Below are positions 8,920-17,233 of a stretch of 64,000 nucleotides of DNA, one piece after another. The position numbers and the translations under genes are program-made. Origin of the DNA: Halalkalicoccus paucihalophilus (GTDB lineage Archaea > Halobacteriota > Halobacteria > Halobacteriales > Halalkalicoccaceae); contig NZ_LTAZ01000002.1 in NCBI RefSeq assembly GCF_001593955.1, positions 38,060-102,059 of the forward strand, given 5' to 3'. The notes beneath the pieces were generated by a model. That model searched no databases. It had not been told where the DNA came from and saw nothing but the letters and a program-made list of their open reading frames with translations. Each line of letters opens with the position of its first letter. The first letter of the stretch is position 1.

Positions 8920-10296
8920 ATGTCAGAGACCGTGTTGCTGGTCGGCGGCGGCGGACGCGAACACGCCATCGCACGGGCGCTCGAAGGGAGCGACTGTGAC
9001 CTCTATGCGTGTGCGGACAACCGGAACCCGGGGATCGCCCGAATCGCCGCGGGGTTCGAGACGCTCGATACGACGAACACGAGCGCCGTGCGGACCTATG
9101 CCGAGGAGGTCGGCGCGACGCTTGCCGCCATCGGTCCGGAGGCGGCCCTGCAGGCGGGCGTGGCGGACGCTCTCGCCGAGGCGGGCGTCTATCCGTTCGG
9201 GCCGAGCGCCGAGGCCGCACGCATCGAGACGGACAAGGCCTACCAGCGCCGGTTCATGCGCGAACACGACATCTCCGGCTGTCCGGCGTTCGAGACCTTC
9301 GAGGACACCGAGGCGGCCTGTGAGTACATCGACTCTTCGAGTACTGATCTCGCCGTGAAACCCGCGGGGCTGACCGGCGGCAAGGGCGTGAAGGTCATCG
9401 GGGATCAGGTGACCAAGGAGGGGGCGAAGGAGTACCTCCGGGAGGAGGGGTACGAGAGAGTCGTCCTCGAAGAACGGTTCGTCGGCGAGGAGTTCACCGT
9501 GCAGGGGCTCGTCGCGAACGGCTCTCTCAGAGTCACTCCAGCGGTTCAGGACCACAAGCGCGCCTACGAGGGCGACGAGGGGCCCAATACGGGCGGGATG
9601 GGCTCGTACAGCGACGCGGGACTCGAACTACCCTTCATGAGCGAGGACGAGTATCGCGAAGCCGTCGGGATCCTCGACGAGACGGTCGCGGCACTGGGCG
9701 ACTATACGGGCGTTCTCTACGGGCAGTTCATGCTCACGGCGGAGGGTGTCAAGGTCGTCGAGTTCAACGCCCGCTTCGGCGACCCCGAGGCGATGAACAC
9801 CCTCCCGGTGATGAACACGGACTTCCTCGACGTACTCGTGGCCGCCCGCGAGGGGGATGCCCTGCCTCAACTGTCGTTCGCCCCCCGCGCGACCGTCTGT
9901 AAGTACGCCGTTCCCGAGGGATATCCGGAGGAGCCACAGGGAGATACACGGATCACCATCGACGAGGAGAGCGTGGCGCGGGCGGGGCGCGCTACGGGAC
10001 AATCGAGCGGAGAGGGCAGTGACGAACCGCGAGAGAGCGTGGCGCGGGCGGCAGCCGAGGGCGGCGAGGCACAGCTGTTTTACGCGAGTGTGGACGACCG
10101 CGAGGACGGCATTTACACCACGACCTCGCGCGCCTTCGCGGTCGTGGGGATCGCAGGGAGCATCGCGGAGGCCGAGACGATCGCCGAGGACGCCCTCTCG
10201 GGAGCGACCGAGGGCGTCAGGATTCGCCACGACATCGGCACCGAGGAACTGGTCCGCTCGCGGATCGACCACATGAGCGACCTCCGCGGCGAGTAG
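8920..10296 (+). CDS. purD: Phosphoribosylamine-glycine ligase
   Basis: ATP-grasp enzyme of purine synthesis joining glycine to phosphoribosylamine. The 458-residue protein opens with VLLVGGGGREHAIARAL, carries LAVKPAGLTGGKGVKVI and GPNTGGMGSYSD, and ends with the VVGIAGSIAEAE domain. ATG 8920 has TCTTTA 28 bases upstream. An unusual stretch (codons spanning 9967-10051) is bounded by two copies of a 19-bp direct repeat and encodes ESVARA twice; it adds about 22 residues compared with what the family needs between the ATP-grasp and C-terminal domains. The frame is kept, so the enzyme is probably active. Confidence 0.94.
   Translation: MSETVLLVGGGGREHAIARALEGSDCDLYACADNRNPGIARIAAGFETLDTTNTSAVRTYAEEVGATLAAIGPEAALQAGVADALAEAGVYPFGPSAEAARIETDKAYQRRFMREHDISGCPAFETFEDTEAACEYIDSSSTDLAVKPAGLTGGKGVKVIGDQVTKEGAKEYLREEGYERVVLEERFVGEEFTVQGLVANGSLRVTPAVQDHKRAYEGDEGPNTGGMGSYSDAGLELPFMSEDEYREAVGILDETVAALGDYTGVLYGQFMLTAEGVKVVEFNARFGDPEAMNTLPVMNTDFLDVLVAAREGDALPQLSFAPRATVCKYAVPEGYPEEPQGDTRITIDEESVARAGRATGQSSGEGSDEPRESVARAAAEGGEAQLFYASVDDREDGIYTTTSRAFAVVGIAGSIAEAETIAEDALSGATEGVRIRHDIGTEELVRSRIDHMSDLRGE
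9967..10051 (+). repeat. 19-bp direct repeat inside purD
   Basis: GAGAGCGTGGCGCGGGCGG occurs at 9967-9985 and again at 10033-10051, an offset of 66 bases (22 codons). The segment between is Gly/Ser/Glu-rich (GRATGQSSGEGSDEP). It looks like an in-frame duplication or slipped-strand expansion in a surface loop. Confidence 0.7.
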
Positions 10297-10347
10297 CCCG
10301 GCGAGTGCAGGCGCAACGACGAGGATGCCTCCCGTGATGGTTCGTTC

Positions 10348-11871
10348 ATGGACGATCACGGACGAACCCGCGACGAGTCGCCGTGGCTCGCGACCACCGA
10401 CGGGCCGCGATTCTCCCCGTTGGACGGGGATCGAACCATCGAGGTCGCGGTGATCGGCGCGGGCATCGCGGGGCTCTCGACTGCGATTCACCTCGCCGAG
10501 GGCGGCGAGAGCGTGGCGGTGATCGAACGCGACCGGGTCGGGGCGGCCGTGACGGGCCACACCACCGCGAAGGTCACCTCCCAACACGGCCTGAAGTACG
10601 ACCACCTGATCGATACCGTCGGCGAGGAGCGCGCCCGCCAGTACGCCGAGGCGAACGGGGACGCTCTAGAGGAGGTCGCCGACCGGAGTGCCGGATTCGA
10701 CGCCGAGTTCGAGCGGACCGACGCCTATGTCTACGCCGACGACGCCGAGGGCCGCGAGCAGGTCCGCAAGGAGGCGCGGGCGGCCGAACGGTTGGGACTG
10801 CCCGCCGAGTTCGTCGAAAGAGAGGAGGTCGACCTCCCCTACGAGACGGCTGGCGCGGTCCGTTTTTCGGAACAGGGTCAGTTCCACCCTCGGAAGTACG
10901 TCCTCGGGCTGGCAGAACGGGTCGAGGACGAGGGGGGTGCGGTCTTCGAGGAGACCCGGGCAACGGACCTCGAGGTGGGCGAGCCCTGTGAGGTCAAGAC
11001 CGAGGTCGGGACCCTCACTGCTGACCACGTCGTCTGTGCAACCCACTTCCCGGTGTTCGACCGCGGTGGCTACTTCGCGCGGATGAAGACCAAACGCTCG
11101 CACGTGATCGGGGTCAGGGTTGCGGGCGACCTCCCAAAGAGGATGTATTACAAGGCGGGCGACCCCTACCGCTCGATCCGCGTTCACCGATTGGACGGCG
11201 AACCGCTGGTCCTCGTGGGCGGGGAGAACCACGAGACGGGCCAGGGGGGCTCGACGAGCGAGCGCTACGACCGCCTCGAGGAGTTCGCCCGCGGGACCTT
11301 CGACGTCGAGGAGGTCGAGTACCGCTGGTCGACACAGGACTACAAGACCTTCGACGGGGTGCCCTATATCGGCCGGCTCGGGCCTGTCGGCGAGAACGCC
11401 TCCGTCGCGACCGGCTTCGGCGGCTGGGGAATGACCGGCGGCGTCGCGGCCGGACGGATACTTTCGGGACTGATCCGCGACGGCGAACACCCACATCAGG
11501 AGGTGTTCTCGCCCGCGCGGGTGAACGGCGAGTCCGCGAAGTCGTTTCTCACCCACAACGCCGAGGTCGGCGCGAACTTCACGGCCGACTGGGCGCGCTC
11601 CCTGTTCGCTGGTGAAGAGGCGAGGCTCCGCGCCGGCGACGGGACGGTCGTAAGAACCGACGACGGGCCGGTCGGCATCTCCCGATCCGAGTCGGGCGAA
11701 CTGAACGCCGTTTCTGCCGTCTGCCCGCACATGAAGTGTGTGCTCCGGTGGAACGACGGCGAGGCCAGTTGGGATTGTCCCTGTCACGGCTCGCGCTTCA
11801 CCCCCGAAGGCCGGGTACTCGACGGGCCGGCGATCGAGGACCTGCCGCGCCGGGCGGCGCGTGAAAAGTGA
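10348..11871 (+). CDS. FAD-dependent oxidoreductase with C-terminal Rieske domain
   Basis: A 507-residue fusion. Residues of about 30-400 are a DAO-type flavoprotein: VIGAGIAGLSTAIHLAEGG is the Rossmann dinucleotide motif and GFGGWGMTGGVAAGRI the C-terminal FAD contact. The last ~90 residues are a Rieske 2Fe-2S domain with CPH and, 16 residues on, CPCHGSRF, giving the complete Cys-His/Cys-His ligand set. Such fusions occur in bacteria and haloarchaea, and the substrate is unknown. ATG 10348 follows purD by 51 bases. The ferredoxin-like domain suggests electron transfer within one chain. Confidence 0.9.
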   Translation: MDDHGRTRDESPWLATTDGPRFSPLDGDRTIEVAVIGAGIAGLSTAIHLAEGGESVAVIERDRVGAAVTGHTTAKVTSQHGLKYDHLIDTVGEERARQYAEANGDALEEVADRSAGFDAEFERTDAYVYADDAEGREQVRKEARAAERLGLPAEFVEREEVDLPYETAGAVRFSEQGQFHPRKYVLGLAERVEDEGGAVFEETRATDLEVGEPCEVKTEVGTLTADHVVCATHFPVFDRGGYFARMKTKRSHVIGVRVAGDLPKRMYYKAGDPYRSIRVHRLDGEPLVLVGGENHETGQGGSTSERYDRLEEFARGTFDVEEVEYRWSTQDYKTFDGVPYIGRLGPVGENASVATGFGGWGMTGGVAAGRILSGLIRDGEHPHQEVFSPARVNGESAKSFLTHNAEVGANFTADWARSLFAGEEARLRAGDGTVVRTDDGPVGISRSESGELNAVSAVCPHMKCVLRWNDGEASWDCPCHGSRFTPEGRVLDGPAIEDLPRRAAREK

Positions 11872-11921
11872 TGGCACCTGACGGCCCCACGTTTTCAGGC
11901 GTGGCCGATCTCCCCTCAGCT

Positions 11922-12110
11922 ATGAGTGAAGACGACGAGCAGGCCTACGGAAGCAACGACGTGAAAGACGAGGACGGACAGTACGGCGGCACCGAGGACG
12001 GTGGCGACGAGAAGCGAAGCGCCGGCGGCGAGACGGACGAGCGAGAGGAGAACGACGAGGAGGATGGGGACGAGGAGGCGCTCGGACAGGACGAGACCGA
12101 CCCCGAGTAA
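11922..12110 (+). CDS. Small highly acidic protein
   Basis: 62 residues, about half of them Asp or Glu, with runs such as DEREENDEEDGDEEALG and no hydrophobic core; probably disordered. ATG 11922 is preceded by GTTTTC about 28 bases upstream, supporting its own promoter. An in-frame start at 11868 would overlap the upstream gene. The composition is typical of short haloarchaeal acidic proteins. Function unknown. Confidence 0.55.
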   Translation: MSEDDEQAYGSNDVKDEDGQYGGTEDGGDEKRSAGGETDEREENDEEDGDEEALGQDETDPE

Positions 12111-12149
12111 TCACGCTAGTTCAAGGGACGCTCGGGCCTACAAGGGAGC

Positions 12150-12656
12150 GTGAGCGACGACACCCCGCCCCGCCACGACCGCGTGACCCGCCATCCCTCC
12201 CCCGGCAGCGCGAACTCGCTGTGGCACTGGCCCGACGCGCGCCACCCCCTTCGAGTCGCGCTCAACTACCTCGCCATCGTTCTGGCGCGCCACTCGCCGA
12301 GCCTCAGGCTGAAGAACTGGCTGCTCAGGCGGATCGGCGTCACCGTAGGGCGGGGCGTCTCGTGGGGGCTCGAATCGACCCCCGACGTCTTCTGGCCTGA
12401 TCTCGTCACCGTGGAAGACGACGCGATCATCGGCTACGACGCGACCCTGCTGTGCCACGAGTTCCTGCAGGACGAGTATCGGACGGGACCCGTTCGAGTG
12501 GGCGAGCGGGCCATGATCGGTGCGGGCGCGGTCGTCCTACCCGGTGTCGAGATCGGTGCGGACGCGAGCGTCGCCGCGAACTCGCTCGTGACCGAAGACG
12601 TCCCGCCGGGGGCGACCGCCGTCGGCGTCCCCGCGGCGATCCGCACCGAGGACTGA
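12150..12656 (+). CDS. Acyltransferase of the left-handed beta-helix (hexapeptide) family
   Basis: 168 residues from GTG 12150. The C-terminal two thirds show hexapeptide turns (VEDDAIIGYD, GERAMIGAGAVVLPGVEIGA, DASVAANSLVTEDV), the trimeric LbH fold of maltose/serine O-acetyltransferases, ending with GVPAAIR. The N-terminal HWPDARHPLRVALNYLAIVLARH may be an amphipathic or membrane-associated helix. The acceptor is unknown; proteins of this sort often modify sugars or polyprenyl-linked glycans. Confidence 0.85.
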   Translation: MSDDTPPRHDRVTRHPSPGSANSLWHWPDARHPLRVALNYLAIVLARHSPSLRLKNWLLRRIGVTVGRGVSWGLESTPDVFWPDLVTVEDDAIIGYDATLLCHEFLQDEYRTGPVRVGERAMIGAGAVVLPGVEIGADASVAANSLVTEDVPPGATAVGVPAAIRTED

Positions 12657-12677
12657 CGGTCCGAGTCGGACCGTCAG
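12653..12677. terminator. 25-bp palindrome between convergent genes
   Basis: CTGACGGTCCGA (12653-12664) and TCGGACCGTCAG (12666-12677) are perfectly complementary around one central G, beginning inside the stop codon of the acyltransferase. The placement between convergent genes suits a bidirectional transcription-end signal or protein-binding palindrome. There is no T-run, and archaeal terminators normally rely on T-tracts, so the role is uncertain. Confidence 0.45.
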
Positions 12678-12725
12678 CGGGGACGATGTCGAACGGGTCG
12701 GTCCCCTCGGTGTCAACGGTCGGGA

Positions 12726-13487
12726 TCACGGGAGGCGCTTGCTCGCGCCCTCCTCGAACACCGTCCGGTTGGGGACGATGTACTCGGTGCCGTCGTCCTC
12801 GATGCGGGTGACGAACAGTTCGATCTCCTGAACCACGCCCGCTCGATCGCCGATCTGCACCCGATCGCCGATCCCGTAGGGTTCGTTCAGGAACAGATAG
12901 AGTCCGGCGACCCCCGAGGCCAGCAGGTCGCGGCCCGCGATCCCGCCGAGGAAGACCAGCCCGAAGACGTAGACGGCGAGCAGGACGAGCAGGGCGTTGG
13001 TGGCGATCCCGAGTTGGCCGAGCGCGATGAGGACAGCGACGTAGATGACGCTGTATTTCGCGACCGTCCCGATCAGGCCGACCTCAGGGAACTTGACGCC
13101 GCGCAGGCGTTCGTTGAACAGCACTTCGACCTTGTCGCCGGCGATGATACCGACGATGATCACGAACAGCGCGATGAACGCGCGAGGGAGCAACCACGTG
13201 AGTTCGGCGAAGAGGACGCTCACGTCGAGGACGCCCGCGACGTAGAGCGCGAACAGGAGACCAACGCCGTAGATGAACCACGAACTCAGTCGCGAGACCA
13301 CCGAGACGGTCGAACTCCCCAGCCCCTGGGCGGTCCGCTCGAAGGCCGTTCCCTCGACGGCGGTGCCGACGCCGATGGCGGTCAGCACCCGCTTGGTGAA
13401 CTGGCCGAAGACGTACCCGAGGGCGACGATCCCGACGAACACGACGAGCGCGAGCACCAGCGGTTCGCGCAGGATCGAGACCTGCAT
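12726..13487 (-). CDS. Small-conductance mechanosensitive channel (MscS family)
   Basis: 253 residues from ATG 13487, with four to five membrane helices followed by the MscS beta domain (GDRVQIGDRAGVVQEIELFV and YIVPNRTVFEEG). The pore-lining helix is around LLASGVAGLYLFLNEPYGIG. It releases solutes on osmotic downshift. It begins one base after the stop of dacZ and is certainly co-transcribed with it, which points to a c-di-AMP/osmotic-stress unit. Confidence 0.9.
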   Translation of the reverse strand: MQVSILREPLVLALVVFVGIVALGYVFGQFTKRVLTAIGVGTAVEGTAFERTAQGLGSSTVSVVSRLSSWFIYGVGLLFALYVAGVLDVSVLFAELTWLLPRAFIALFVIIVGIIAGDKVEVLFNERLRGVKFPEVGLIGTVAKYSVIYVAVLIALGQLGIATNALLVLLAVYVFGLVFLGGIAGRDLLASGVAGLYLFLNEPYGIGDRVQIGDRAGVVQEIELFVTRIEDDGTEYIVPNRTVFEEGASKRLP

Positions 13488-13488
13488 C

Positions 13489-14304
13489 TCAGTACTCCTC
13501 CGGATCGATCTCGAGGATGAGGTTCCCGCCCTTGAACGCCCGGACCAGCCCGTCCGACTCCGAGAGGACGATCGAGGTGGCGTTCGTATCGCGCGTGATC
13601 GCCCCGCCGGCCATGTGGCGCGCGCCGAGTCCCTTCGGGATGTCGATCCCTTTCGCGTCGGGTTCGAGGTAGCGGTACGCGGAGACGATCTTGCCCGAAT
13701 CCGAGATGACAAAGGCGCCGTCGAGCCGGGAGAACTCCTTGAGCATCACGTTGACGATCGGGTCGCCGACGTGGACGTGGGACTTCTCGAAGGGGTTGTA
13801 CGAGAGCGGGCGTGACTTGTTCATCACGTTGCCCGCATCGCCGACGACGAACAACGCGCCCACGGGCTTTCCCTTCTGGCCCTTCTTGCCCAGATCGATC
13901 GCGACCTCCAGCACGCTCCGGATCACCTCGGGTTCGGCCCGGGAGTTGACGAACAGGTCGTAGAGATCGGAGTGGACCGATTCGGCGGCGCGCACCCGCG
14001 AGACGGTGTCGATCTCCTCGTCGAAGACGCTCGTCGCACAGATCACGACGTCTCCCTCCTCGATGTAGCCGTCGCCGACGGCCGCGCCGATCCCGAACTC
14101 GACGAGATCCGTGATGTCGGTAAACTCGAGAGGGATCTCGACGAAGGCGTCGGCGTCGACCCCGTTTTCGGTGCCCACGACGATCACGTCGAGGTCGATA
14201 TCGGCATCGACGAAGCGCTCGTAGAGCGAGCCGGTCGGCGAAAAGAGTGCGACCGCATCCGCGTTCTCGACGATGTCGGAGAGGAGCTCGGAGACAGTGT
14301 CCAT
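13489..14304 (-). CDS. dacZ: Diadenylate cyclase (DAC domain)
   Basis: Makes cyclic di-AMP from two ATP. The 271-residue archaeal DacZ architecture has an N-terminal regulatory domain (about 1-130) and a C-terminal DisA_N domain with the catalytic DGA motif at 195-197 and the GARHMAGGAITRD ATP-binding segment from about 228. The Met after RH is, as far as I recall, usual for haloarchaeal DacZ. c-di-AMP governs osmolyte and K+ handling, so the downstream MscS-type channel is a sensible partner. A TTTTTCG element lies about 28 bases upstream of the start. Confidence 0.92.
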   Translation of the reverse strand: MDTVSELLSDIVENADAVALFSPTGSLYERFVDADIDLDVIVVGTENGVDADAFVEIPLEFTDITDLVEFGIGAAVGDGYIEEGDVVICATSVFDEEIDTVSRVRAAESVHSDLYDLFVNSRAEPEVIRSVLEVAIDLGKKGQKGKPVGALFVVGDAGNVMNKSRPLSYNPFEKSHVHVGDPIVNVMLKEFSRLDGAFVISDSGKIVSAYRYLEPDAKGIDIPKGLGARHMAGGAITRDTNATSIVLSESDGLVRAFKGGNLILEIDPEEY

Positions 14305-14423
14305 TATCCAAAGACACTCCGCGAGCGCGAAAAAGCGTTGTGGGACGCCTCAGCCAGTCCGACGGGTGGCTGACGGGCTCCTGCCGAACGCTTTTGAGCA
14401 GAGACCGCCAACTGACGAGTACC

Positions 14424-14573
14424 ATGGTTGCCCTACTCGCGATCGTCAAGAAGGCGGCGACGTTCGGCTACAAGAGATACGGCGTTCCCGGCGCGCTCGT
14501 CTCGGCCGTGCTCGCCCTCGCGGGATACCGATTCGTCAAAAAGGCGTTGAGCGGGTCGAAGAAGGCGAACTGA
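14424..14573 (+). CDS. Small single-pass membrane protein
   Basis: 49 residues: a basic N-terminal VKKAATFGYKRYG, one hydrophobic segment (PGALVSAVLALAGYRFV) and a lysine/serine tail. ATG 14424 has CTTTTGA about 30 bases upstream. Its cationic ends are unusual for this acidic proteome and suit a membrane-associated peptide. No family assignment. Confidence 0.5.
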   Translation: MVALLAIVKKAATFGYKRYGVPGALVSAVLALAGYRFVKKALSGSKKAN

Positions 14574-14676
14574 ACCGTCATCGGTGGCTGTAGAACGAGC
14601 GGCCCGAATCCAACGGTTTCGTGACCTGAACGGTAACTATACTATCGTCCGTAACGAGTTCGTATCGGGACCCACA

Positions 14677-15715
14677 ATGGTAGCTGCTACCGTACTACAG
14701 TCCATGTTCGAGGACATGGTGACGGCCCGATACTACGAGGAGCGCCTTCAGGAGGAGTACCTAGAGGGAAAACAGCCCGCGTTCGACATCTCTGCGGGGC
14801 CGATCCCCGGAGAGTTGCACCTCGCGGCCGGCCACGAGGCCGCCGCGGCCGGGGTCTGTCGGCACCTCCACGAGGACGACGTAGTGACGGCGCCGCATCG
14901 ACCCCACCACGTCGCCATCGCGAGGGGCGTCGATCTGAATCGGATGACCGCTGAGATCTTCGGCCGGGAGACGGGACTGAGCAGCGGCAAGGGCGGGCAC
15001 ATGCACCTGTTCGACCCCGAGGTCAACTTCGCGTGCAGCGGCATCATCGCCCAAGGCTGTCCACCGGCGGTCGGGGCGGGACTCGCCGCGAAGCGGCGAA
15101 ACACCGACAGCCTGGCGGTCGCCTTCCTCGGTGAGGGCGCGATCAGTCAGGGGCCTTTCTCGAATCGCTCAACCTCGCGGCGGTTCACGACCTGCCGGTC
15201 GTCTTCGTGATCGAGGACAACGACTGGGCGATCAGCATGCCCAAGGACCGCGTGACCGACGTCGCCGACGGTTCCCGCCGGGCGGGCGGGTTCGACATGC
15301 CGGGCGTCCGCGTCGAGTGCGACGACGCCGTGGCGGTCCACGACGCCGTGAGGGAGGCGATCGGACGTGCGAGGGACGGCAACGGCCCGACGCTGCTGGA
15401 GGTACAGGTCCACAGACGGATGGGCCACTTCATGGGCGATCCCCAGAGCTACCGGCCCGACGAGGACAGCGAGGCCGCACAGAACCGGGACTCGATCGAG
15501 CGCCTCGCCGCTGATCTCCGAGATCGGGGCGTCGACGAGGGGGCGCTTGAGGAGATCCGCGAGGAGGCTCGCGAGCGCGTCGACGAGGCCATCGGGTGGG
15601 CGAAAGAGCAACCCGAACCCGAGCCCGACGCGGCCTACGAGGACGTCTTCGTCAACCCGCCGTCGGGCGTGACGACCGAGGAACCGACCCACGAGCTCGC
15701 CGGGGTGACGACTGA
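14677..15715 (+). pseudogene. 2-oxoacid dehydrogenase E1 component alpha subunit, frameshifted
   Basis: Thiamine-diphosphate-dependent E1 alpha. ATG 14677 starts MVAATVLQSMFEDMVTARYY; AGPIPGELHLAAGHEAAAAG, then GKGGHMHLFDPE, then VAFLGEGAISQG are all in frame. After GEGAISQG the frame is lost: the expected continuation (AFLESLNLAAVHDLPVV, then EDNDWAISMP) lies in another frame, as if one G were missing from the G-run at 15150-15153. That second frame then has no stop before 15983, deep inside E1 beta. Adding one G to the G-run at 15702-15705 gives a TGA overlapping the E1 beta ATG. Sequencing error in both runs is likely; real inactivation is possible. The substrate is probably a branched-chain 2-oxoacid, acetoin or pyruvate. 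Confidence 0.8.
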
Positions 15716-16746
15716 TGGCGCAGGAAGAACGACAGCAGGCGATCGAACGGGAACTGACGATGAGCCGCGCGATGGTCGAGGCGATCGCCCACGAGATGCG
15801 CGCGCACGACGAAGTCTTCTACATGGGCGAGGACGTCGCCGACTACGGCGGCATCTTCGACTCAACCGAGGGCCTGCTCTCCGAGTTCGGTCACGATCGG
15901 GTCATGGACATCCCGATCAGCGAGACGGCCTACCTCGGTGCGGCCGTCGGCGCCGCTCAACACGGAATGCGCCCGATCGCTGAGCTGATGTTCGTCGACT
16001 TCTTCGGCGTCGCGATGGACCAGATCTACAACCAGATGGCGAAGAATACCTACATGAGCGGCGGGGCGGTGAACGTCCCGATGGTCCTGACCGCAGCGGT
16101 GGGTGGGACCTACAACGACGCCGCCCAGCACTCCCAGACGCTCTACGGTACCTTCGCCCATATGCCGGGGATGAAGGTCGTCGTCCCCTCGACGGCCTAC
16201 GACGCGAAGGGGCTGATGCACAACGCGATCCGAGACGACGACCCGGTGGTGTACATGTTCCACAAGCGCCTGATGGGGATCGGGTGGATGCCCGCCCCCG
16301 ACGGGCCCAAAACCCCGGTCCCCGAGGAGGACTACACCATTCCCTTCGGAAGCGCCGACGTCAAACGCGAGGGCGGGGACGTCACCGTCGTCACGCTGGG
16401 TCTGCACGTCCACCGGGCGCTCGAGGCCGCCGAGAGACTCGCTGAGGACGGTATCGACACGGAGGTGATCGACCTCCGAACGCTTGTGCCCCTCGATACG
16501 GAGACGGTCCGCGAATCCGTCGCGAAGACGGGTCGGCTGGTCGTCGTCGACGAGGACTACCGCTCGTTCGGCGTCACCGGAGAAATCGTCGCCCGCGTGG
16601 CCGAGGGGTCGCTCTCGGATCTGGAGGCCGTCGAGCGCGTCGCCGTCCCGGACGTGCCGATCCCCTACGCGCGCCCGATGGAGGGCAAAGTCATCCCAGG
16701 CGTCGAGGACATCGAGACCGCCGTCCGAAACGTCGACTCGAAATGA
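15715..16746 (+). CDS. 2-oxoacid dehydrogenase E1 component beta subunit
   Basis: The 343-residue beta subunit of the heterotetrameric E1. It contains VFYMGEDVADYGGIFDSTEG, MDIPISETAYLGAAVGAAQ and AELMFVDFFGVAMDQIYNQ in the pyrimidine-binding domain, and a C-terminal transketolase domain with EVIDLRTLVPLDTETV and LVVVDEDYRSFGVTGEI. It is intact. Its start is in the E1 alpha stop region and its stop overlaps the lipoyl gene (ATGA), so this is one operon. No E2 or E3 gene follows here. Confidence 0.9.
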   Translation: MAQEERQQAIERELTMSRAMVEAIAHEMRAHDEVFYMGEDVADYGGIFDSTEGLLSEFGHDRVMDIPISETAYLGAAVGAAQHGMRPIAELMFVDFFGVAMDQIYNQMAKNTYMSGGAVNVPMVLTAAVGGTYNDAAQHSQTLYGTFAHMPGMKVVVPSTAYDAKGLMHNAIRDDDPVVYMFHKRLMGIGWMPAPDGPKTPVPEEDYTIPFGSADVKREGGDVTVVTLGLHVHRALEAAERLAEDGIDTEVIDLRTLVPLDTETVRESVAKTGRLVVVDEDYRSFGVTGEIVARVAEGSLSDLEAVERVAVPDVPIPYARPMEGKVIPGVEDIETAVRNVDSK

Positions 16747-17009
16747 GCGCGAGCGACGACCGCGTGGCCGTCGAGGCCGCCGCCGCCGTCTGGCCCGACG
16801 ACGTCGACGAGGAGGAGGGTGTCGTCGTCAACTGGTTCGCGCGGGAAGGGCGGATCGTCACCGAGGGCGAACCCGTCTGCGAGATCCAGATCGAGAAGGT
16901 CGACGTCGACGTGCCGGCACCAGTCGGTGGCGAACTCGTCGAGATCGTCCTCGCGGAGGACGCCGAGTGTACCCGCGACTCGATCCTCGGGTGGATCGAC
17001 CCCGAGTGA
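16743..17009 (+). CDS. Stand-alone lipoyl domain protein
   Basis: 88 residues, a single biotinyl/lipoyl domain with predicted lipoylated Lys52 in CEIQIEKVDVDVPAP. It would carry acyl groups from E1. A canonical E2 adds a subunit-binding and an acyltransferase domain; both are absent and the gene ends naturally. It overlaps E1 beta by 4 bases (ATGA). It may be a free carrier for an E2 catalytic protein elsewhere, similar in layout to acetoin-dehydrogenase-type operons. Confidence 0.82.
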   Translation: MSASDDRVAVEAAAAVWPDDVDEEEGVVVNWFAREGRIVTEGEPVCEIQIEKVDVDVPAPVGGELVEIVLAEDAECTRDSILGWIDPE

Positions 17010-17064
17010 TAGGGTTGACGAAGCGAGATCGGGTTCGAACGCCTCGTGGCAGACCTGCTTTTGG

Positions 17065-17116
17065 TCCAGCTTTTACTGCGCTCGTTCACTTCGCTCACTC
17101 GCTGGCAAAAGCTGGA
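17065..17116. repeat. 10-bp inverted repeat (stem-loop) near tRNA-Leu
   Basis: TCCAGCTTTT (17065-17074) and AAAAGCTGGA (17107-17116) are perfect complements with a 32-base loop rich in CGCTC/TTCGCTCAC motifs. It lies in the 223-base gap between the lipoyl gene and tRNA-Leu, which contains no credible gene. Confidence 0.6.
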
Positions 17117-17197
17117 TGCGGGGATCGGATTTGAACAACGCCCGAGAACCCGCTCGCTTCGCTCGCGGAACCTCAGTCTAATTCAAACCCTCGTGCG

Positions 17198-17233
17198 ATT
17201 GCTGCCGCTTACGATTTTGCTCGCGGCAGCAAT
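17198..17233. repeat. 11-bp inverted repeat abutting the tRNA-Leu 3' end
   Basis: ATTGCTGCCGC (17198-17208) pairs perfectly with GCGGCAGCAAT (17223-17233); the right arm includes the discriminator position of the minus-strand tRNA-Leu. On the tRNA strand it forms a trailer hairpin directly after the mature 3' end, possibly a processing or termination signal. Confidence 0.55.

Noticed and set aside
8102..9358. 418-codon frame spanning the SRPBCC, hypothetical and purD genes
   Set aside because: Arginine/proline-rich and crosses three well-supported genes.
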